Positions 17,566-24,289 of a stretch of DNA of 53,182 nt are shown piece after piece. The position numbers were made by a program, and so were the translations under genes. The first letter of the stretch is position 1. Every line of letters begins with the position of its first letter. The DNA lies in assembly GCF_021730435.1 (NCBI RefSeq), contig NZ_JABWGX010000032.1, forward strand, positions 1 through 53,182. The letters run 5' to 3'. The notes beneath the pieces were generated by a model. The model saw only the letters and a program-made list of their open reading frames with translations. It was not told the DNA's origin and did not search any database. The DNA comes from Xanthobacter agilis. GTDB lineage: Bacteria > Pseudomonadota > Alphaproteobacteria > Rhizobiales > Xanthobacteraceae.

Positions 17566-19140
17566 TCAGCCGACCGCCGTCTGCGGATTCACGCTCTGGC
17601 GCTTCATCTGCAACTTGTTGAGGGCGGTGACATAGGCGCGGGCGGAGGCCACCAGGGTGTCGGGATCGGCGGCACGGGCGGTCACCACCTTGCCATCCTC
17701 CTCCAGCCGCACCGAGACTTCGGCCTGGGCGTCGGTGCCCTCGGTTACCGCATGCACCTGGTAGAGCTCCAGCTTCGCCGTGTGGGGCACCAGGGCCTTG
17801 ATGGCGTTGAAGGTGGCGTCCACCGGGCCGTTGCCCTCGGCCTCCTCGGTCTTCACCACGCCATCCACCTCCACCTTCATGGTGGCGCGCTGTGGCCCAT
17901 GGGTGCCGGCGATGATGGACAAGGAGATGAGCTTGATACGGTCATAGGCCGCCGCGATGCCCTGGTCCACCAGCGCCTCGATATCCTCGTCATAGACCAC
18001 CTTCTTGCGGTCGGCGAGGTCCTTGAAGCGGGCGAAAGCGTCGTTCAGGGCGTTCTCGCCCAGTTCGTAGCCCATGGCCTTGAGCTTGTCGCGGAAGGCG
18101 GCGCGGCCGGAATGCTTGCCCATCACCAGCGAGGTCTTGGAAACCCCGACGCTGTCGGGGGTCATGATCTCGTAGGTCTGGGTGTGCTTGAGCATCCCGT
18201 CCTGGTGGATGCCGCTTTCATGGGCGAAGGCGTTCCGGCCGACGATCGCCTTGTTGTACTGCACCGGGAACGAGGTGACCGCCGAGACCAGCTTGGAGGC
18301 GCGGGTCAGCATGCGGGTGTTGATGCCGGTCGCGTAGGGGAAGGCGTCGGAGCGGGTGTCGATGGCCATCACCACCTCCTCCAGCGCCGCATTGCCGGCC
18401 CGTTCGCCGATGCCGTTCACCGTGCACTCGATCTGCCGCGCGCCGCCGGCGATGCCGGCCAGCGAATTGGCCACCGCCATGCCGAGATCATTGTGGCAAT
18501 GCACCGAGAACACCGCCTTGTCCGAGTTCGGCACCCGCTCGATCACGGTGCGGAACAAGGCCTGGTATTCGGCCGGCGTGGTGTAGCCCACCGTATCGGG
18601 AATATTGATGGTGGTGGCGCCGGCGTCGATGGCCGCCTCCACGCAGCGGCAGAGAAAATCCATCTCGGTGCGGGTGCCGTCCTCGGCCGACCACTCCACG
18701 TCGTCCACATGGTTGCGGGCGCGGGAGACCGAGGCCACGATCATCTCCAGGACCTGGTGCGGCTCCTTCTGGAGCTTGTACTTCATGTGCACCGGCGAGG
18801 TGGACAGGAAGGTATGGATGCGCCCGCGCGCGGCATTCTTCACTGCTTCGGCGCAGCGGTCGATGTCGTTCAGCGCCGCGCGGGAGAGGCCGCAGATGGT
18901 GGCGCGCTTGGCGCGGCGGGCAATCTCGGACACGCTCTCGAAATCGCCGATGGAGGCGATGGGGAAGCCGGCCTCGATGACATCGACGCCCATGTCGTCG
19001 AGCAGCTCGGCGACCTGGAGCTTCTCCTCGAAGGTCATGGAGGCGCCGGGGCACTGCTCGCCGTCGCGCAAGGTGGTGTCGAAGATGATGACGCGGGCCT
19101 TCTCCGAGGCGGGAGAGGAGCTGTTGGCGGTGTCGGTCAT
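17566..19140 (-). CDS. leuA: 2-isopropylmalate synthase
   Basis: First committed enzyme of leucine synthesis: acetyl-CoA plus 2-ketoisovalerate gives 2-isopropylmalate. A 524-residue protein with the HMGL-like TIM barrel signature DTTLRDGEQ (21-29) and the metal-binding [10 protein letters not shown] motif. The C-terminal LeuA regulatory domain runs from about residue 390 and normally mediates leucine feedback inhibition. The ATG at 19140 gives a short Ser/Thr-rich lead before the barrel, usual for the family. Upstream are a leucine-rich leader peptide and hairpins (see 19231-19401), so transcription is probably attenuated by charged tRNA-Leu. A UUCG-loop terminator follows. Confidence 0.96.
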   Translation of the reverse strand: MTDTANSSSPASEKARVIIFDTTLRDGEQCPGASMTFEEKLQVAELLDDMGVDVIEAGFPIASIGDFESVSEIARRAKRATICGLSRAALNDIDRCAEAVKNAARGRIHTFLSTSPVHMKYKLQKEPHQVLEMIVASVSRARNHVDDVEWSAEDGTRTEMDFLCRCVEAAIDAGATTINIPDTVGYTTPAEYQALFRTVIERVPNSDKAVFSVHCHNDLGMAVANSLAGIAGGARQIECTVNGIGERAGNAALEEVVMAIDTRSDAFPYATGINTRMLTRASKLVSAVTSFPVQYNKAIVGRNAFAHESGIHQDGMLKHTQTYEIMTPDSVGVSKTSLVMGKHSGRAAFRDKLKAMGYELGENALNDAFARFKDLADRKKVVYDEDIEALVDQGIAAAYDRIKLISLSIIAGTHGPQRATMKVEVDGVVKTEEAEGNGPVDATFNAIKALVPHTAKLELYQVHAVTEGTDAQAEVSVRLEEDGKVVTARAADPDTLVASARAYVTALNKLQMKRQSVNPQTAVG

Positions 19141-19230
19141 CGGAATGGTCCTTCTCGCATTCCGGCGGGCGCCGTCTCCATCCCGGAGATCAGGGGCGCC
19201 ACAGGGGCCGGATCATAAGCCGAAACGAAC

Positions 19231-19300
19231 GCCGGTTCTTCTCCCGGCGGCGGATCAGGTCCCCTGAGCGCCCAGGCATGGCCCGGCCGGCCCTCAGGGG
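19231..19300 (-). promoter_or_regulatory. leuA attenuator hairpins
   Basis: On the leuA transcript CCCCTGAG (19300-19293), which contains the leader peptide stop codon, can pair with CTCAGGGG (19268-19261). A second stem GCCGG/CCGGC (19248-19244, 19235-19231) with an 8-nt loop is followed by GTTCGTTTC. The arrangement leader stop, stem, G/C stem plus T-rich tail matches amino-acid-operon attenuators. Alternative pairings were not calculated. Confidence 0.6.
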
Positions 19301-19401
19301 CGGCTAAGGAGAAGAAGAGCGCGCAGAATAAGAGCGTTGTTCCCCGGAACCTTGATGATTCGGGGGGCAGAGGCGGCGATCTTGGTCGTGCGGGACGACA
19401 C
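19294..19401 (-). CDS. Leucine-rich leader peptide of leuA (attenuator peptide)
   Basis: A 35-codon reading frame starting GTG at 19401 and ending TGA at 19296-19294, about 150 bp upstream of leuA on the same strand. Its C-terminal part reads NNALILRALLLLSRP: six leucines in nine codons, four of them consecutive, with Ile and Val just before. This is what a branched-chain leader peptide should look like: ribosomes stall at Leu codons when charged tRNA-Leu is scarce. A stop codon 8 codons upstream leaves GTG as the first usable start. The ribosome binding site is weak (GAGAG/GAG). The stop codon is embedded in the left arm of the downstream hairpin. Confidence 0.72.
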   Translation of the reverse strand: MSSRTTKIAASAPRIIKVPGNNALILRALLLLSRP

Positions 19402-19437
19402 GGGCTCAGCTCTCGGCGGTTGCGCTCAGGAATTGTC

Positions 19438-19466
19438 CTGATACCCGAGCCACGCGCGCAAAGCAA
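19438..19466 (-). promoter_or_regulatory. Candidate leuA promoter
   Basis: On the minus strand TTGCTT (19466-19461), a 17-bp spacer and TATCAG (19443-19438) form a sigma-70-like promoter. Transcription would start near 19431, about 30 nt before the leader peptide GTG, which is the right distance for an attenuated leader. Confidence 0.5.
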
Positions 19467-19669
19467 GGGGTTGTCATGATCAGCGGTGCCCCGCCCCGGC
19501 GCCTCAACCGATGGTCCCGATCTTGGCGCGCCCGCGCGCCGGCCGCCCCGTCCGAGTTCCAGAACCGCCGCGTCCCCGGCGCGCCGATCCGATCGGGGAA
19601 CACCGTCTCGGTCTTGAGATGTGTGGGGCGGCTCAACAGGCAGATGGCGTCGATCCGCCCGGCTCGCCC

Positions 19670-20224
19670 TCAGGCCCTCGGCTGTTCCCGCTGGAAGACG
19701 ATGAGGTCCAGCGATGGCGCTGCCGCGCGACCACCGAGCTGCGCGAGCAGGGTGTGGGCCTGCCCGCGATGATGAGTCTGGTGGTTGAACACATGGTCGA
19801 GCGCGCTGGCACAGCTTTGGCTGAACGATTGGCCGCTGCTGTTGGCATAGGTGAGCGGCGCCACCAGACGCGCGGCATCGAGCGCCGCGACGAACGCCGT
19901 CAGGCGCGCGTCTTCCGCCACCCGCAGGGGCAACAGCCGCGCAAGATCCGTCTCCAGCAGGGTGTCGAGCGGCGGCTGCGGCGCGCCCGTGGCCAGCAGC
20001 CGGGCAAGCCAGATCCGATCGGTCACCACCAGATGGTTCAAGGTGCCCAGGATCGAGCCGAAGAAGGCGCCCATGGGCTTGGCGCACGCTTCCGCGCCCA
20101 GCTCCGCCGCAGCCGCATAAAGGCGGGCGTTGGCCCAGGCATTGTAGGCGGCAAGCTGGCGATAGCTGCGGACCGCGTGCGAAGGACTATCCCCCGCTGC
20201 GGTGGAAGACCACGTGTTGGTCAT
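19670..20224 (-). CDS. DinB family protein
   Basis: A 184-residue protein of the DinB/YfiT four-helix-bundle family. The signature metal-site histidines are present: NHL in ILGTLNHLVVTDRIW (about residues 60-74) and HVFNHQTHHRGQ (about 140-151), giving the usual three-histidine pattern. DinB proteins are putative metal-dependent thiol-transferases or hydrolases, and most, like this one, have no known substrate. The start at 20224 opens MTNTWSS and removes a non-family upstream extension. Neighbours give no functional hint: leuA downstream and the large exported protein upstream, both on the same strand. Confidence 0.85.
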   Translation of the reverse strand: MTNTWSSTAAGDSPSHAVRSYRQLAAYNAWANARLYAAAAELGAEACAKPMGAFFGSILGTLNHLVVTDRIWLARLLATGAPQPPLDTLLETDLARLLPLRVAEDARLTAFVAALDAARLVAPLTYANSSGQSFSQSCASALDHVFNHQTHHRGQAHTLLAQLGGRAAAPSLDLIVFQREQPRA

Positions 20225-20401
20225 GGCACGTCCTTGGGCATGGCAAGTCGTCGGGTCGATGCCGCGGGTTCGGCGCTGCGGGGGATCCCGACCGCCGAAC
20301 CGGGCCGCGTTCGCGCCTCGTCGAGGCGGTGGGCTCGGGCCCGAAACCGGGAGGCGATGTTCGGAAAGACAGGCGGCCATGTTCGCCCGCCCGTCGAAAC
20401 G

Positions 20402-20436
20402 GACCTTCACCGGACGCGGTGCGCCCGGTGAAGGTC
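20402..20436 (-). terminator. Terminator-like hairpin after the 854-aa exported protein
   Basis: A perfect 12-bp inverted repeat, GACCTTCACCGG (20402-20413) and CCGGTGAAGGTC (20425-20436), with an 11-nt loop lies 20 nt beyond the stop. A short CGTTTCG follows on the minus strand. It is probably the terminator of the large gene. Confidence 0.6.
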
Positions 20437-20455
20437 GCCAGGATGGCGCGTGACG

Positions 20456-23020
20456 TTAGCGACGGAACCCGCCACCGCCATGGAACCCACCACCGCCGAA
20501 ACCGCCGAAGCCACGGTCGAAACCGCCGCTGCCGAAGCGATCACCGCCGCCGAAGTCGTCGCCGCCAAAGCGATTGCCGCCGCCGAAATTGTCCACGCGT
20601 TGCTGACCCCAGGAGCGGGCCTGCGCCTCGTTGTCCAGGTTCCGCGTGTTGTAATTGTTGTCCACGTCGTGCCAGCCGGTCCCGGTGTTGCGGTTCCAGC
20701 CGGTATCCGAGTGGCGATAGACGTTGCCGTCGTGGTCCACCATCACGTTGCCGTTGTTCCAGGCGGCGGCGGTGTTGGTGTGGGTATCCACGGCGGCGCC
20801 GCGGCTGTCCACGTTCACATTGCCATGGTTGTCCGTCACCGCGGTCTGCGACGCGTGCGCGGTCCCCGTCGCCGGGTTGTAGCCCGCCGATTCGCGACCC
20901 GCCGCGGCGTTGCCGGTATAGGCATTGCCCACGGCGCCGGCGCGCGAGGCACCCTCGGCACCGGTGTAGGGGTTGGCGTGCGCCCCTTCGTGGCCCGCGG
21001 CCCAATTGCCCGAATAGGGATTGAACGCCGCCGCGCCGCGCCCGGTGAAGGCGGTGCCATTGGCGGTGGTGCCGCGATAATCACGCCCGGCCCACTCGGT
21101 ACCGTTCCAGGTGGTGCCCCAGGCGTGGTTGACCGTGGCGGCGCCGCCCCAGCGGCCATAAATGTTGGTCTGGTTCACGTTGGTGTAGCCCCAGTGGCCG
21201 CCCCACGGACCCGGACCCCAAGGACCAGGCCCCCACGGATGCGGTCCCCACGGGCCGGGACCCCACGGACCCGGACCCCAGGGATGCCAGTACGGTCCCC
21301 AATAGGGGCCCACCGCCACGCTCCACGGCCAGCCGGCGGCAAAGCCGAAGGCGAAGCCCTCCGCCGCGCCGAGGGCGAAGCCGGCGCCGAGGCCGTAGGT
21401 GACCGGGCAGGACACCCAATAGGTGCCCACATAGCCCGGGCAGGAATAGCCGGTGCCGTAGACGACCGTGCCGCCGGGCGCCAGCACCACGCCCATGTAG
21501 CCGGGCGTGTAGCCGACCACCACCGTGTCCGGCGTGTTGCCGTAGATGCGCACATAGGTCACGTAATGGACCGGGGAGGAAACCGGGATCGTATAGATGG
21601 TGTCCGGCACCACATCGGCGACGCGCCACGGTCCCATGGGCGAGGCGGCCACGAACCAGATGCCGTTGGCGACCGCGTAATAGCGCTCCGCATTGAAGCG
21701 GATCACCGGAACCGGTGTGTTCAGGGCGTAGGATAGCGCGGTGCCGGAAATGGTCTCGAACCGCGGCGTGCCGTCATAGACCACGTTCAGCGGCACGTCG
21801 CGCTTCACGGTGGCGGTCTGCGGAATGGTGGCGGCGATGGCCGCTTCCTTGGCCTGCGGCGTGCCCGCCACCGAGACCAGCACGTTCGCCTTGGGATCGT
21901 TGGGGTTGATCTTGGCGAAGTCCTTCGGCAGCGCGTTCGACGCCACGAAGCTCCACGGTCCCTTCAGGTCGCCGGCGGTGAACCAGCGGCCGGCGATGAG
22001 GACGTAATAGCTGTTGCTGGTGGTCTCCAGGAACACGGCGTGGTCGGCGTTGTTCATGGTGAGCAGGTTAGTGCCCACCACCGGCAGCATCTGCGGCTGG
22101 CCCTCGGTCTGGATCAGCTCGGAAGGCTGGGTGGTGACCAGGATCGCCGGCGGCGGGGTGATGGCCTTGCCGTCTTTCCCCAGCAGCGGATCGGCCGCCA
22201 ATTCGTCGGTCGCCGTCTTGGCGGCGGCGGTGAGCGCGTCGGACACCTTGGGCGTGATCACCCAATTGCCCGCAAGCGCGGTGGACTCATACCAGGTTCC
22301 GGCGGCCTGGAGGTGATAGCCCCCGGCGTCGTCCACCAGCAGCAGCGGGCGGGTATTGATGACCCGCTGGAAGCCGGTGACCCCGGTGATGGGCTTCAGC
22401 ACCGGCTGGCCGGCTATGGGCACCTGCACCGTGGCGGTGGTGGTGAACAGGATCTGCGGCGGGGTGTTGTCCACCGGCTGGGTCTTCAGCTCCGCCAGCT
22501 CCTTGTTCACGGCGTAGCTCGCCTGAAGCTGGTCGAGGGGAATGGTCATGCCCTCGGACGGCAGATGGGCCTGGAGGGTGCTGCGGATGAGGCTCGCCTT
22601 GCCCGGCTCGGTGGGCACCTCGACGCCGGTGATGGCGAAGCTGGCGAGATGGACGAGACCGGCCGGCTTGTCCACCGCGACCCGGCTCGTGAAGCGCACC
22701 ATGCCATAGGTCGGCGCGCCCGACTTCGGACCGAGGGCAACCGCCGCGCGGCCGCTCATCACATCCCCATCCCAAGCGTCGATCTGGGGCTGATAGAGCT
22801 GAAGCTGGCTGTCATCGGGCAGCGGATAGGTGCGCGGCCACGATGGCGGCTGTGCAACGGCGGTGCCCTGGCCGGCGCTCTGGGGCGCCGCCGCCGGCTG
22901 CGCCGGCGCCGGCGTGGCGCCGAGAAGCGCAATCAGCGCTGCCGCCGCCATCGCCGGCCACGCCGGGCGACGGTCTCTGGCGCGCGCAACACAGGTGCCG
23001 CTGGGTGGTGACCACATCAT
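20456..23020 (-). CDS. Large exported protein, carbohydrate-binding family V/XII-like (paralogue 1)
   Basis: An 854-residue secreted or surface protein with an N-terminal Ala-rich signal segment (about 20-41, ending APAQ). The middle contains three modules of the form G-x-W-(F/Y)...G-(P/N)-W with a following Val/Pro strand: AGTWYESTALAGNW, AGRWFTAGDLKGPW and NGIWFVAASPMGPW. These recall CBM5/12-type aromatic binding modules, and such proteins are often labelled carbohydrate-binding family V/XII; the function is unproven. Next comes a GYTPGYMGVVLAPGGTVVYGTGY block, a GPWGPGPWGP repeat, then Asn/Gly-rich and Gly-rich tails. GAGGA precedes the start at 23020. It is a paralogue of the gene at 24290. 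Confidence 0.75.
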   Translation of the reverse strand: MMWSPPSGTCVARARDRRPAWPAMAAAALIALLGATPAPAQPAAAPQSAGQGTAVAQPPSWPRTYPLPDDSQLQLYQPQIDAWDGDVMSGRAAVALGPKSGAPTYGMVRFTSRVAVDKPAGLVHLASFAITGVEVPTEPGKASLIRSTLQAHLPSEGMTIPLDQLQASYAVNKELAELKTQPVDNTPPQILFTTTATVQVPIAGQPVLKPITGVTGFQRVINTRPLLLVDDAGGYHLQAAGTWYESTALAGNWVITPKVSDALTAAAKTATDELAADPLLGKDGKAITPPPAILVTTQPSELIQTEGQPQMLPVVGTNLLTMNNADHAVFLETTSNSYYVLIAGRWFTAGDLKGPWSFVASNALPKDFAKINPNDPKANVLVSVAGTPQAKEAAIAATIPQTATVKRDVPLNVVYDGTPRFETISGTALSYALNTPVPVIRFNAERYYAVANGIWFVAASPMGPWRVADVVPDTIYTIPVSSPVHYVTYVRIYGNTPDTVVVGYTPGYMGVVLAPGGTVVYGTGYSCPGYVGTYWVSCPVTYGLGAGFALGAAEGFAFGFAAGWPWSVAVGPYWGPYWHPWGPGPWGPGPWGPHPWGPGPWGPGPWGGHWGYTNVNQTNIYGRWGGAATVNHAWGTTWNGTEWAGRDYRGTTANGTAFTGRGAAAFNPYSGNWAAGHEGAHANPYTGAEGASRAGAVGNAYTGNAAAGRESAGYNPATGTAHASQTAVTDNHGNVNVDSRGAAVDTHTNTAAAWNNGNVMVDHDGNVYRHSDTGWNRNTGTGWHDVDNNYNTRNLDNEAQARSWGQQRVDNFGGGNRFGGDDFGGGDRFGSGGFDRGFGGFGGGGFHGGGGFRR
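21190..21310. repeat. GPWGPGPWGP-coding short repeats
   Basis: Inside the 854-aa gene, tandem degenerate 9-15-bp units of the type GGACCCCACGG encode a Trp/Pro/Gly repeat (WGPGPWGPGPWGPHPWGP). It is likely a slippage-prone, surface-exposed aromatic stretch. Confidence 0.7.
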
Positions 23021-23258
23021 GGATCTTTCCTCTTCGCCTCGGCAACAAAAGGGGCGCCCAGACCTACCATGTTCTTATCTGGGCGTCTGCCCACAGCCGG
23101 CGGGCAAAGCTGGCGGAATCCGGCCGGAAGGCCCCCCGTTCGCATCGCGCCGCAGCACCGGAAAGCGGCGCATTTTTCTTGAGCGCAACCGCGACTTGAG
23201 CTTACCTCGAACGGCTCCGATCCACTCTCATGCGAGCGCGCGCTGACAAGGAGATGAC

Positions 23259-23948
23259 ATGAACAAATATGTCGCCGAATTCATCGGCACGGCGGTCCTG
23301 GTCTTGTTCGGATGCGGATCCGCTGTACTCACGGGCTATGGCGCCGCGCCCATCGGCATGCTCGCCATCGCGTTCGCCTTCGGCCTCGCGGTCACCTCCA
23401 TGGCCTATGGCATCGGCCATATCTCCGGTTGCCACATCAATCCGGCCGTCACCATCGGCGTGTGGGCGGCGGGGCGCATCCCGGCTTCGGAAGTGCCGCT
23501 CTACTGGATCGCCCAGGTGCTCGGCGGCATCGCCGGCGCGGGCATTCTCTACATCATCGCCTCAGGCAAGCTCGCCGGGTTCGATGTCTCCACTGCCGGC
23601 CTTGGCCAGAACGGGTGGGGCGAGGGTTATCTCGGCGGCTATGGGCCGGGGGCCGCCATCGTGGCGGAGCTGGTGGGCACGTTCGTGTTCCTGGTGGTGA
23701 TTCTCGGCTCCACCTCCAAGGCCGGCATCACCCAGGCGGCGGGCCTCGCCATCGGCCTGTCGCTGGTGATGATCCATATCGTCTTCATTCCCGTCACCGG
23801 CGTGTCGGTGAACCCCGCCCGCTCCATCGGCCCGGCGCTGTTCGCCGGGGGCAAGGCCATCAGCCAGCTCTGGCTGTTCATCGTGGTACCGCTGGTGGGG
23901 GCCTATCTCGCGGGCCTTCTGTTCAAGCTGAAGGTGCTGGAGGACTGA
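23259..23948 (+). CDS. aqpZ: Aquaporin Z
   Basis: A 229-residue six-helix water channel of the MIP family in the inner membrane. Both NPA half-helices are present: INPAV (NPA 61-63) and VNPAR near residue 186. The selectivity-filter His is in MIHIVFIP and the Arg in NPAR. At the position where I place the E. coli AqpZ filter Thr183 this protein has Val (VTGVSVNPAR), a small change whose effect on conductance is untested. AAGGAG lies about 7 nt before the ATG. It sits on the plus strand between two paralogous large exported genes on the minus strand, which may link it to envelope or osmotic functions. Confidence 0.95.
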   Translation: MNKYVAEFIGTAVLVLFGCGSAVLTGYGAAPIGMLAIAFAFGLAVTSMAYGIGHISGCHINPAVTIGVWAAGRIPASEVPLYWIAQVLGGIAGAGILYIIASGKLAGFDVSTAGLGQNGWGEGYLGGYGPGAAIVAELVGTFVFLVVILGSTSKAGITQAAGLAIGLSLVMIHIVFIPVTGVSVNPARSIGPALFAGGKAISQLWLFIVVPLVGAYLAGLLFKLKVLED

Positions 23949-24178
23949 CGTTTCCCCGGCATGGGGCATTCGGCCAGCGCCACCACGCGCCGGTCATCTC
24001 TCGGCCCCTTGGCCTCCGGGTGCGCCTGCGGGCCGGCAGCCGACAATGAGACATCACCACCGATGCCTTCGGCGGCAGCGAAGCCATGCGCACGCGTCCG
24101 TCGCGCGCCAAGCGACGGCCTTGAACGGACACGGGCGAAGAACGCCTCATCTCATGCCCCACATCGACCGGCATCCGT
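23949..24178. other. Intergenic region between aqpZ and paralogue 2
   Basis: No gene or clear site seen in this part; the minus-strand terminator of the 954-aa gene follows at 24179-24208. An aqpZ terminator was not identified. Confidence 0.4.
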
Positions 24179-24208
24179 AAAAAAAACCGGGCGCAAGGAT
24201 GCCCCCGG
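24179..24208 (-). terminator. Rho-independent terminator of paralogue 2
   Basis: On the minus strand CCGGG (24208-24204), a 12-nt loop and CCCGG (24191-24187) are followed directly by eight T residues (24186-24179). It is the clearest intrinsic terminator in the window, about 80 nt past the 954-aa gene. Confidence 0.85.
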
Positions 24209-24289
24209 GGTCGTCTTTCATAAGCCCCCTCGCGAGGCGCGGAATGCGGCGGGCGGCTCCAGCCCGAGCTGAAGCAGCCCCCTACCCTG

